Origin: Gammaproteobacteria bacterium
Lineage (GTDB): Bacteria; Pseudomonadota; Gammaproteobacteria; Pseudomonadales; Porticoccaceae
DNA: 64,000 nt
Reading direction: 5' to 3'
Assembly (NCBI GenBank): GCA_018069465.1
Contig: JAGPUW010000007.1
Location: 29,291-93,290, forward strand
Made by a program: the position numbers and the translations under genes. Below the pieces are notes generated by a model. The model was not told the DNA's origin and ran no database searches. It saw only the letters and a list, made by a program, of their open reading frames with translations. Position 1 is the first letter of the stretch, and each line of letters begins with the position of its first letter. This document shows positions 53,236 through 64,000 of the stretch, one piece after another.

Positions 53236-56200
53236 TTAGTCAAGAAAGAAATCATAGCTGTTATACCGCTTGGGCACATCCACTCGAATTAGTGGCGGAT
53301 TGCCATTCACGTCGAGGCGACAGTTATTAATCGTCATGTAGCTAGACCATCCAGCATAACCGCCTTGTAAGCCCTGATAAATGGAGCTATACCCGCCACC
53401 AAAGGCTCCCGACAATGCAAAGGCACCGAAACCATCACTCTGCGTGCTGGCAGTAAACCAGTTGCTACCCGAATAGTCCTCGGCAGTAATATCTACCCCC
53501 GGCGCCACCTGGCCGAACAAATCATAGGCCGTACCGGCAATATCACAGCTATCGGGACTATTGACATCCACATCAATATGTTCGCCCGCAATATTGAGAA
53601 TGCCATAACCATTATAAAAGGCATTAGCGCTTGTCACCGTTAACCAAAGTCGCCCAAGTGGCACATCGCTTAATTCGAGCTGACCATTGGCATCCAAGGT
53701 GGTGTCAATAGAGGTCGTACCATCAGACGTCCAGCCGGTAACAACCCCATTTGCTACAGGAGCACCATTATCATCAACAACTGTAATGGTGGCGCTTCCA
53801 CTGGCAAGCCCAAAGTCAGCAATAAGCCCATCTGTTGACAGGACACCGAACTCACGAAATGACGACGTGCTAGTGCTGGAATCCCAGCCCCACAAATACC
53901 CCTGAGCTACCGGCACCATTAGGTTATAAGTGCTTTGCCCGTTACCACTGCCATCGAGCGGTACAGCCCTCGACGCGTAAGCCCATGGAAAATCGCCAAG
54001 AGACGACTCTACATAGAACTCACCCATATCACCAAAAACCGTTCCGGAGAGTGGTGCCCATACTGTGGGGAAGTGGATATCGCGTTCGCAAAGCAGGTCG
54101 CCCGTAACACCACCGCCGAGTTCTTCATTTAAACAGCCACTGAGGTCGGAAGTGTAACCCCAGGTGGCATTGTCATAGACAAACGATGAGTCAAGCCCCC
54201 AGTAGTAGGACTCACTACCGCTACCATCCGAGCAAGCAATATTGCCTATTTCCACCCTGTAAGCACCGTTTTCATCGGTGCTAAAGGGTAAGCTTATTTC
54301 CTCAGAACAAGACCAGTTAGTCAGATCCAGGCTATGGAAGGGCAAGGGCTGGCCATCAGTACCGTAAACAGTACCTTGAAGGGTGAAGGTGAGACCGGGG
54401 TCGATAATCCTCAAGCGATGGCTGGCCGTCCCGCTGTTACCCTCAGCATCAGTCGCCGTGATTGTCATCTCGCAGTAGGCATAAAACTGTGTGAGCCCCG
54501 CCGGAGCCGTAAACTGACTGCCAAAAGTCGTGCCCGATGGCCCGCTATCAGCAGCGGGTGTTAGCACACCATTATCCACACCCGTGCCGTAACACTGAGC
54601 AGACCATGCAATGGCAACCCCCGAGCCTTCAATATCAGTCACTAAGGCACTAATATCGGTGATAGCACCGATCTCAAGATTACCCCAAAAACCGATGCTT
54701 GAGCTGAAGTCGCTAATCACTGGCGGCAGGTTGATATCGCTAACGTTCAAAGGCAATACACCATCAGCCGCCTGACCTTCCTTATAGTCAAGGAAGAGGC
54801 AATCACTAACATTGCTATTGTTGAGACAGCTGGCGTTTAACTGTGGATTATTAAATACCGCAGCATCGGCAACATTGGCAGATAAGCTGTAGCTACCGTC
54901 ACCATTATCGACCAGATAATAGCTGTTGCCACCGATAGAAGTGGTCACCCGAATTTGCTCGGGATTGGCGGTATCAGTGGTGCGTTTTACGGTTAAGGAG
55001 TCAATATCAGCACCGTTAGTCGCCGGGTCATCGCCGTCTCGATCACAAAGACGTTCGGGAGATGTACCATTGTAAGTCACGCCTTCTGCGTACCAATCGA
55101 AAACCTCGCGCAAGCTATCACCCGTATCACCATCGATAAAGTGATACTTAAAGCAGGAGTGGGTTTCAATGGGCTGGTCGTAGTTCCACCACGAGAAGTG
55201 GCTAACCTCACCACAAATCATTAATTGACCATCGCGATCGACGACCGATCCCTGGCCCTCTTCAATCCACAGGCCTTTTTCATCGTCGTAGTACCACAGC
55301 GGGATAGTGTCGCCAGCAGACAAACCTGCACCGGCTTTCATGCACACTTCAGCAGACCCGGGCAAATCGGTAATCGGGTTGCCGTCCTGGTCAACCAAAT
55401 CGAACTCCATCATGCCGAAGGTTTCCAGCGCCACAGGTGCATCGTTGGGATCAGCACCTTCTGGCAAGGCCAGTAAATCTCCACCCGGTGCCAGCGCAAC
55501 GTCAGTCGCGGGGTCGAGATAAGTAATTTGCCCAGTAATCGCCGTCACTCCGCTGGGGAAAGAAGCCTCAGGAATGGTCAGCGCACCAACGGGCTCACCT
55601 GCCTTTTCAATACTGACACCAGCAGCGACATCTTCGTCATCGCCGATGATATCGGAGACCGGTGCCAAGTCGATGTCTACCTGGTAAACAAAGACACCGG
55701 GGGCCAGAACCACTTTGGCAAAACCGCTGGCAAAACCATCAAGGGTAGCGCTGACAGGGAAGAAGTCATCGAGACCGTCATTACCAATACCACCGGGGTG
55801 GCCAACATTGGCAACAAACTCTCCATCGCCATTGGTGCTACTACTCGTGGTTGCACCACCAGCACTATCAATACCGACCACTACTGCCACGTCAGCAAGT
55901 GCCGTTCCACCACCGCGCACGGTAATGTGCAGGTTGAAACAAGTGTTGGTGGCATCGTTGGGGCAAAAATCTTCAGAGTTAACGATTTGGTCGTCATCAT
56001 CGTCTTTCTGAGACTCGCTACAACCATCGGCATCTACCACTTCATTAACAGGGGTATTGGGGCATTGATCCAGAGAATTAGCGATGCCGTCCATGTCGTC
56101 ATCTTTCTGGGAGTCACCGCAACCATCGGCATCGACAGTTTCATTCGCCGGTGTATTGGGGCAGGTATCCGCAGTGTTCATAACACCGTCGTTATCGTCA

Positions 56201-56724
56201 TCTTTCTGAGATTCACTGCAGCCGTTGGCATCAACCGATTCACCGGCAGGGGTATTGGGGCAGGTATCCGCCGAATTGGGGACACTATCAGCATCATCAT
56301 CGGGGTCGGCTTGCTCAACAAAACGCTGCATTTGCGTGGTGTAGGCAAAGGCTGCCCTCTTGCGCTGAAAGTTAATTCTAACGACATGCTCAGCACCTCC
56401 GCCAGGCACCATAAAGAACGGTTTACCATCAACCTCGCCATCGGCATTCAATACCGTGTGGCTGCTGGTTTGCACCACCAGTCGCAAGTCTCCGCTCAGA
56501 TTTCCACCGGCGCTAACCGCTACCGTGTTGTAGGTGTAATAAGCGCCCAGGCTGCGGTCGTAAAAGCGATCGCCCTGGCTAATAGAAAGATCGTCTGCGC
56601 TCTGCCATTCGCCCGCAGCTACAAGCGCATTCGCTTGTGTGGTATACATAAAACAAAAAGCTAGTAGCAAACATAATCTTGCGGCCAGGCCCTGTTTAAA
56701 AAGATAGCGAGATGCAATGTCCAT
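53236..56724 (-). CDS. large secreted protein with thrombospondin type 3 repeats
   Basis: 1162 aa from ATG at 56722-56724 (AAAGGA eight bases upstream). Signal peptide (LLLAFCFMYTTQANA). At about residues 145-255 three and a half tandem units of the pattern DDDNDGVMNTADTCPNTPANETVDADGCG occur, calcium-binding thrombospondin type 3 repeats with acidic loops and CPNTP. Then come carboxypeptidase-regulatory or Ig-like beta domains (LDGFASGFAKVVLAPGVF) and later NGQLELSDVPLGRLWLTV. No anchor or sorting tail seen, so secreted or held by calcium; T2SS export is possible. Function unknown. The repeat also makes the DNA itself tandemly repetitive (55970-56300). Confidence 0.82.
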   Translation of the reverse strand: MDIASRYLFKQGLAARLCLLLAFCFMYTTQANALVAAGEWQSADDLSISQGDRFYDRSLGAYYTYNTVAVSAGGNLSGDLRLVVQTSSHTVLNADGEVDGKPFFMVPGGGAEHVVRINFQRKRAAFAYTTQMQRFVEQADPDDDADSVPNSADTCPNTPAGESVDANGCSESQKDDDNDGVMNTADTCPNTPANETVDADGCGDSQKDDDMDGIANSLDQCPNTPVNEVVDADGCSESQKDDDDDQIVNSEDFCPNDATNTCFNLHITVRGGGTALADVAVVVGIDSAGGATTSSSTNGDGEFVANVGHPGGIGNDGLDDFFPVSATLDGFASGFAKVVLAPGVFVYQVDIDLAPVSDIIGDDEDVAAGVSIEKAGEPVGALTIPEASFPSGVTAITGQITYLDPATDVALAPGGDLLALPEGADPNDAPVALETFGMMEFDLVDQDGNPITDLPGSAEVCMKAGAGLSAGDTIPLWYYDDEKGLWIEEGQGSVVDRDGQLMICGEVSHFSWWNYDQPIETHSCFKYHFIDGDTGDSLREVFDWYAEGVTYNGTSPERLCDRDGDDPATNGADIDSLTVKRTTDTANPEQIRVTTSIGGNSYYLVDNGDGSYSLSANVADAAVFNNPQLNASCLNNSNVSDCLFLDYKEGQAADGVLPLNVSDINLPPVISDFSSSIGFWGNLEIGAITDISALVTDIEGSGVAIAWSAQCYGTGVDNGVLTPAADSGPSGTTFGSQFTAPAGLTQFYAYCEMTITATDAEGNSGTASHRLRIIDPGLTFTLQGTVYGTDGQPLPFHSLDLTNWSCSEEISLPFSTDENGAYRVEIGNIACSDGSGSESYYWGLDSSFVYDNATWGYTSDLSGCLNEELGGGVTGDLLCERDIHFPTVWAPLSGTVFGDMGEFYVESSLGDFPWAYASRAVPLDGSGNGQSTYNLMVPVAQGYLWGWDSSTSTSSFREFGVLSTDGLIADFGLASGSATITVVDDNGAPVANGVVTGWTSDGTTSIDTTLDANGQLELSDVPLGRLWLTVTSANAFYNGYGILNIAGEHIDVDVNSPDSCDIAGTAYDLFGQVAPGVDITAEDYSGSNWFTASTQSDGFGAFALSGAFGGGYSSIYQGLQGGYAGWSSYMTINNCRLDVNGNPPLIRVDVPKRYNSYDFFLD
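55970..56300. repeat. about 99-bp tandem repeat encoding thrombospondin type 3 units
   Basis: Within the secreted protein, roughly 33-codon units repeat about three and a half times with clear DNA similarity, for example GGGGTATTGGGGCA recurring each time. Confidence 0.8.
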
Positions 56725-56823
56725 TGCTTTATCCTTTGTCAATTGAGTAATTGATTAGTCATTTATGGGTGTTAGCTACCAAACGATAAACTCTGGTACT
56801 AATTAAAATAGTGGGGAAAAACT

Positions 56824-57471
56824 TTACACTTTGAATTTTCGCTTGCTGGCGACAAGGCCCAGGCCAGCACCTAATAAGAGCATCAGGCTACCCGGCTCGG
56901 GAACCGATGCTGCATGCTGAGTGATGCGAATATTATCGATGCTTAGGAAGTCACCAGTGGAAAAATCAACATCTTCAATAAGAAACAAAATTTCGGCAGC
57001 TTGTCCCGCCCAGGCGGTAATATCTACCGAGCCACCGGATATATCCAGGGTAGCTAAGACGTTATTTGTGTCCACGAACTCAGCGACAACTAGATCAGCA
57101 ATGCTACTCCCAGAGGCACTAAAATCCAGCTCCAACCAAAGGCTATTATTAGGGTCGAGCAGGCTTTGCACGGTGAAGTCCTGAAACAGGGCCACACCCC
57201 AATAAGTGTCGTCATTAGTTAGCACGGCTGCACCGCTGCTAGCATCAAAGTTACTAGCAAAGCCACCAGGCAAAGGGTCGACAACCGTATCAACTGGGTT
57301 AAAGGTCATGGGGGCAGATTCAGTAACGACGCCCTGCCAGCCCGTAAAGCCCGAGGAAAAGTCGCCATTCAGCAAATTTGCAGAAGACAGGCTACTGCAT
57401 AACAAACCAGCGGCGAGTGCGCTAGCTTGAAGGCAGGTTTTGAATGTGGAATGCGTAGACGGGTGTTTCAT
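56824..57471 (-). CDS. PEP-CTERM sorting domain protein
   Basis: 215 aa. Signal peptide, a beta-sandwich body (NLLNGDFSSGFTGWQGV, carbohydrate-binding-like; DFSTGDFLSIDNIRIT) and the C-terminal signal VPEPGSLMLLLGAGLGLVASKRK: PEP motif, hydrophobic helix, basic tail. Such proteins are processed by an exosortase (EpsH/XrtA), usually in exopolysaccharide-making species; no exosortase is in the window. AGAGG sits seven bases before ATG. Direct repeats lie upstream. Confidence 0.9.
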   Translation of the reverse strand: MKHPSTHSTFKTCLQASALAAGLLCSSLSSANLLNGDFSSGFTGWQGVVTESAPMTFNPVDTVVDPLPGGFASNFDASSGAAVLTNDDTYWGVALFQDFTVQSLLDPNNSLWLELDFSASGSSIADLVVAEFVDTNNVLATLDISGGSVDITAWAGQAAEILFLIEDVDFSTGDFLSIDNIRITQHAASVPEPGSLMLLLGAGLGLVASKRKFKV

Positions 57472-57894
57472 ATATGACCTCTCGTTAAAATGAGCGCGTT
57501 TAAAAATGCGTATTTCAAGCAGGCCAAAACTAATCCATTAGTTAAATATGAAACTAAAGAATGCGTCCTTGCCTTCTAATCAAAGAAAGAAGCAAAAAAC
57601 GCACCAATTTTAAAATAATCTTTTATTTCAGCGTGTTAAAAAAAACCTCCCCTACTACGCTCCCAATTCAAACAAAAGTGTAAAAAAAGCTGACAGTAGA
57701 GAGGACATTTTCTATAAAAACTCTTAATTAACTGTAATGTTTTTGTCACAAATTCATTTTTAACAGGAAATAGACGCATTAATCGGCTTTTACACTCCCC
57801 TACAGCAATAAAAGTGTAAAGAAACCTGACACTAGAAAATGCACTAAACTATCGTTTACTGTTAACAGTCCCTCCCCATGCGCAAAATCCCACC
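57472..57894. promoter_or_regulatory. AT-rich intergenic region with duplicated motif
   Basis: About 420 bases, A/T-rich, between the PEP-CTERM gene and the DsbA-like gene. A module occurs twice: CTCCCCTAC (57647-57655 and 57795-57803) followed by AAAAGTGTAAARAAASCTGACASTAGARA (57674-57702 and 57810-57838; R is A/G, S is C/G). An inverted TTTTACACT also appears at 57788. Repeated, conserved sites like these suggest a regulator or sigma-factor binding region. No gene or clear hairpin terminator. Confidence 0.6.
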
Positions 57895-58704
57895 ATGCCG
57901 GCTCGACAATATCCCTGTAACAACCCGCCCCCCCACCGACACTTTCGGCTGATTAAACACCTGGTCGTTTTACTGCTTATGGCAATAGCCGCACCTGTTT
58001 TGTCTGAGCAAGCAGCCACAGAATTATCCTCAGCTGCGGTTCCACTGCAAAGCCTGCCATTCGACAACAACGCAGCACTAAGCCAACAAACATCACAACC
58101 AACAAGTAATGCTAAACCATTGCCCATCGACCGGCAGCGGGATCATATTCGGGGTAATATCGACGCCGAGTTTTCATTGATCGAGTACTCTGATTTTGAC
58201 TGCCCTTTCTGCCGCCGCTTTCACCCCAGCGCAAAACGGCTGATCAAAGACTCCGCGGGCAGGGTCAACTGGGTATATCGCCATTTCCCTTTGCTCGGGC
58301 ACCAGCCAGCAGCCCAGCAAATGGCCGAAGCTGCAGAGTGCGCAGCCGAACTCGGCGGCAATACGGCATTTTGGCGCTTTACCGATACTCTGGTTATGCA
58401 GCCCAAGCGCGGCAAAAAAGTGGAAGCAGTCAGCCATGATGCCCTACCCACTTCCGTCAACAAGGCGGCAAAGTCGGCCAGTATCGACACTGTTGCTTTA
58501 GCTGATTGCGTTAAATCGGGGCGAAATGCAGCCAGGGTAAAGGCCGACGCAGACAACGCTCAGAATATGGGGCTACTCGGCACACCGGCCAATATCATTA
58601 TTAACAACACAACGGGGCAGTGGTTGCTGCGCCAGGGCGCAGTATCTTTGCAAACACTGAGGGCTGATATCGACAGCTTATCCAGGCCGACCACCAGCCA
58701 ATAA
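57895..58704 (+). CDS. DsbA-fold thiol-disulfide protein (periplasmic)
   Basis: 269 aa. Signal peptide-like start (LVVLLLMAIAAPVLS), then a thioredoxin/DsbA domain with active site SDFDCPFCRRFH (CPFC, residues about 103-106) and the cis-proline loop GTPANIIINN. It resembles the DsbA/DSBA-like oxidoreductase of BdbD type more than classical DsbA. Probably makes or reshuffles disulfides in exported proteins such as the pilins and Cys-bearing secreted proteins in this window, by inference. A terminator-like hairpin follows. Confidence 0.82.
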   Translation: MPARQYPCNNPPPHRHFRLIKHLVVLLLMAIAAPVLSEQAATELSSAAVPLQSLPFDNNAALSQQTSQPTSNAKPLPIDRQRDHIRGNIDAEFSLIEYSDFDCPFCRRFHPSAKRLIKDSAGRVNWVYRHFPLLGHQPAAQQMAEAAECAAELGGNTAFWRFTDTLVMQPKRGKKVEAVSHDALPTSVNKAAKSASIDTVALADCVKSGRNAARVKADADNAQNMGLLGTPANIIINNTTGQWLLRQGAVSLQTLRADIDSLSRPTTSQ

Positions 58705-58715
58705 ACACCATGGCA

Positions 58716-58746
58716 AAGCCGCTGTTTATTGCAGTGGCTTTATTTT
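58716..58746 (+). terminator. rho-independent terminator after the DsbA-like gene
   Basis: AAGCCGCTG-TTTATTG-CAGTGGCTT stem (nine pairs, one G-U) followed by TATTTTC. It sits 12 bases past the stop codon and separates the DsbA-like gene from metH. Confidence 0.7.
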
Positions 58747-58884
58747 CGGCAGCGCCATTTGGGGCTTCACAATTTGCAGCAGCAAGGCCCAAAGCAAACT
58801 GCTAAAATACTCGCCTGCTAGCCCCGAGCTTTTCGCCCTACTCATTGGCCTTAAGCGACTGACTCATAAACATCGGATAATCTG

Positions 58885-62592
<3,708 letters not shown>

Positions 62593-62602
62593 GGAGCTGG
62601 CA

Positions 62603-62830
62603 ATGAGCAAACAAGCTGAAGATGAAAAACTCGCCGCAGAAGAGCAAAAGCCCGGTGCCACCGCTTTGCTCAAAAGCACACTATCAGCAGCCATCGGCGT
62701 GCAGAGTAATGCCAACCGCGAGCGAGATTTCAAGCACGGCAATATTAAGACCTTCGTGGTTGCCGGTATTATTTTTACGGTAATCTTTATTGGCTCGGTG
62801 ATTACCGTGGTCAATCTAGTACTGCCTTAA
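62603..62830 (+). CDS. DUF2970 family small membrane protein
   Basis: 75 aa, starting MSKQAEDEKLAAEEQKPG with a charged N-terminus and one C-terminal transmembrane helix (about 50-72, TFVVAGIIFTVIFIGSVITVV). AAGGAG seven bases before ATG and ten bases after the metH stop, so co-translated with metH. DUF2970 is a recognised small family near metH in marine Gammaproteobacteria; function unknown. A longer upstream frame within metH is not needed. Confidence 0.85.
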   Translation: MSKQAEDEKLAAEEQKPGATALLKSTLSAAIGVQSNANRERDFKHGNIKTFVVAGIIFTVIFIGSVITVVNLVLP

Positions 62831-62877
62831 ATAATAGCGTCTCAGTAAAAAACAGAATATCTGAAAAGTTCTTTAAA

Positions 62878-63666
62878 TTGCGCCCGATAAAGTTTTTAAA
62901 ATATCATCTTTTGTTTTTGCTATTGGCTCTAAACCTGAGCCTGTGCGTCCAGGCCGAGCAGGTCACGGCAGCCATTGCCGCTAATTTCGCCGGGACGATG
63001 AAACAATTAAAACCCTTATTTGAGAGCGAAACGGGCCACCGCCTGGTCACCAGTTTTGCCTCAAGTGGCACCCTGTTCGCACAAATACACAACGGCGCAC
63101 CCTTCGATGTTTTTCTGTCAGCGGATAAGCAGCGACCCCAACAACTGATTCGCGATGGCCTTGCCGTCGCCGACAGTCAGTTTATTTATGCCACCGGCCT
63201 GCTAGCCCTGTGGAGCAGCCAGGCCGACCTTATTGATCCCCAGGGCAATATTCTGCGCGATGCTCACTGGCAGGAAAAAGGCATCACCCATATCGCCATC
63301 GCCAACTCTAAAACAGCGCCCTATGGCAGAGCCGCCATGCAGACCCTGTCAACAATGCAGCTCGTCGATGCGACAAGCCGCTATCGTGTTACCGGGCAAA
63401 ACATTGCCCAGACTTTTCAGTTTGTGGCGTCGGGCAATGCCCAGCTAGGCTTCATCGCCCAGGCCCAGATTCTCGCCCTGCCAGAGAGTGAGCGCGGCTC
63501 CTCCTGGCTAGTGCCGAAGGCGATGCACAGCCCCATTCAACAAATGGCGGTGCTGTTAAAGCGGGGCCATAACAATAGTGCTAGTGAGGCTTTTCTTAAA
63601 TTTCTGCAAAGCCCGAAGGCGCAGGCGCTAATTCGCGCCCGTGGTTATAGGTCCTGCGGGTTATAA
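62878..63666 (+). CDS. modA: molybdate ABC transporter substrate-binding protein ModA
   Basis: 262 aa periplasmic binding protein. Signal peptide (FLLLALNLSLCVQA), then the ModA pattern: AAIAANFAGTMKQL, SFASSGTLFAQI with the molybdate-contacting Ser residues, APYGRAAMQTL. It supplies molybdate, the substrate for the cofactor made by the moa genes. Start is TTG at 62878. modB and modC, which usually follow, are missing: the gene's last codons (CGL and stop) are read from sequence that matches the complement of a TonB receptor, so the C-terminus is a recombination junction. Function may be intact, since the family normally ends about at GY. Confidence 0.88.
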   Translation: MRPIKFLKYHLLFLLLALNLSLCVQAEQVTAAIAANFAGTMKQLKPLFESETGHRLVTSFASSGTLFAQIHNGAPFDVFLSADKQRPQQLIRDGLAVADSQFIYATGLLALWSSQADLIDPQGNILRDAHWQEKGITHIAIANSKTAPYGRAAMQTLSTMQLVDATSRYRVTGQNIAQTFQFVASGNAQLGFIAQAQILALPESERGSSWLVPKAMHSPIQQMAVLLKRGHNNSASEAFLKFLQSPKAQALIRARGYRSCGL

Positions 63667-63871
63667 TGTTAAGTACACCACCCAGCGCATCCGCAAGATC
63701 GTCAGCATTGCGCAAGCGAATCTCTTCTCTATCAACCACTGAAATACTAGCCGGTGCCAATTGCAATGCTGTTTCATGACGGCTAGCCGTAACTACAATC
63801 GTCTCCAACCGAAAGGCCTCTTCACCACTGACCAAGGAGGCCAATAAAGCAAGGGGGACACTTAAGGGCAC
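63596..63871 (-). pseudogene. truncated TonB-dependent receptor remnant
   Basis: Reading from GTG 63869-63871: signal-like start, TonB box ETIVVTASRHETALQLAPASIS and plug start REEIRLRNADDLADAL, which then jumps straight to GGVLNIITRR, a motif that normally lies about 65 or more residues further on in the plug. After TRR (plus coordinate about 63653) the frame continues only as the complement of modA codons and stops at 63596. So the receptor lost an internal part of the plug and its whole barrel. A broken gene, not a small protein. Confidence 0.8.
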
Positions 63872-63939
63872 CTCTAAAAATGCAGTTTTTTGACTAATTT
63901 TTACTAAGCCCTACCTTTTTTCTTTCCCTAATACGACTT

Positions 63940-63963
63940 ATTGTCATTACGAATAATTATCAA
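63940..63963. promoter_or_regulatory. Fur-box-like site upstream of the broken receptor
   Basis: On the minus strand the sequence TTGATAATTATTCGTAATGA is partly palindromic and matches about 11-12 of 19 positions of the Fur consensus GATAATGATAATCATTATC. It lies about 70 bases upstream of the receptor remnant, where iron-responsive TonB receptors carry it. Confidence 0.4.
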
Positions 63964-64000
63964 CACATATTTTGCCGATATAAATCGCGTCATTTACCCT

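Noticed and set aside
55528..56664. 378-codon open frame on the plus strand opposite the thrombospondin-repeat protein
   Set aside because: It is a shadow of the repetitive coding sequence: no ribosome site, no domain, odd composition.
56800..56830. Third copy of the AAAGTGTAAA motif at the end of the PEP-CTERM gene
   Set aside because: It is made by the last codons and stop of the gene and lacks the rest of the module.
57480..57660. Sigma-54 promoter for the PEP-CTERM gene
   Set aside because: No GG-N10-GC spacing fitted; nearest matches have the wrong distance.
58747..58884. Cobalamin riboswitch before metH
   Set aside because: No B12-box sequence or matching helices found in this short leader.

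Overview
The window reads as chromosomal DNA of a free-living Gammaproteobacterium, probably a marine one. This rests on TrmA, YajD, the TusDCB/TusE sulfur relay, a DUF779-aldehyde dehydrogenase pair, an Xps-type type II secretion (T2SS) operon, an MSHA-like type IV pilus locus and a PEP-CTERM protein. Coding density is high. I see no rRNA, tRNA, CRISPR array, transposase or phage gene, so most of the window looks like core genome with a few accessory patches. The exact genus cannot be read from the sequence.

Left part (1-5.5 kb, mostly minus strand): a periplasmic-type histidine phosphatase, then molybdopterin synthesis genes moaA-moaB-[repeat]-moaC-moaD behind a probable Moco riboswitch, then a class C beta-lactamase-fold serine hydrolase that may start at ATT. 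No moaE follows moaD. A second molybdenum gene, modA, sits alone at the far right end, where its 3' end runs into the remains of a TonB-dependent receptor.

5.6-16.8 kb (minus): a complete gspEFGHIJKLM-N/C-D operon in the Xanthomonas xps order, with GspE N-terminal regulatory domain, five (pseudo)pilins and a lipoprotein secretin. 16.9-18.4 kb (plus): tusDCB and tusE for tRNA 2-thiolation. 18.5-28.7 kb: scattered metabolic and housekeeping genes, namely CoA transferase, YajD nuclease, a membrane diguanylate cyclase, DUF779 plus aldehyde dehydrogenase, YjbQ, TrmA, a DUF2489 protein, an AEC transporter and RmuC. A second copy of the foldback repeat follows, then murI.

29.8-43.3 kb (minus): a compact MSHA-like type IV pilus locus. 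In transcription order it holds secretin MshL, TPR protein MshN, assembly ATPase MshE with two c-di-GMP-type motifs, platform MshG, PilM/PilN-, PilO- and MshK-like proteins, three pilin-like proteins, a PilZ protein and an ATPase-SPOR fusion. It is the most unusual part of the window. One minor pilin ends in eight Gly-Asn-Asn units encoded by a perfect-register 9-bp tandem repeat directly before the stop codon, two pilins share a CPD-DGDG calcium-loop-like motif, and c-di-GMP modules occur at two points.

43.8-64 kb: an AddAB-like nuclease/helicase pair (the helicase carries an 18-bp tandem repeat), a type I DAHP synthase, a TetR regulator, nfuA, a 1162-residue secreted protein with thrombospondin type 3 calcium repeats next to a PEP-CTERM protein, a DsbA-fold protein, metH, a DUF2970 membrane protein and modA. 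Two strong bidirectional terminators bracket the tetR/nfuA block. Many operon junctions use overlapping stop/start codons, which fixes several start sites. All functional statements are from motif reading and gene order only.
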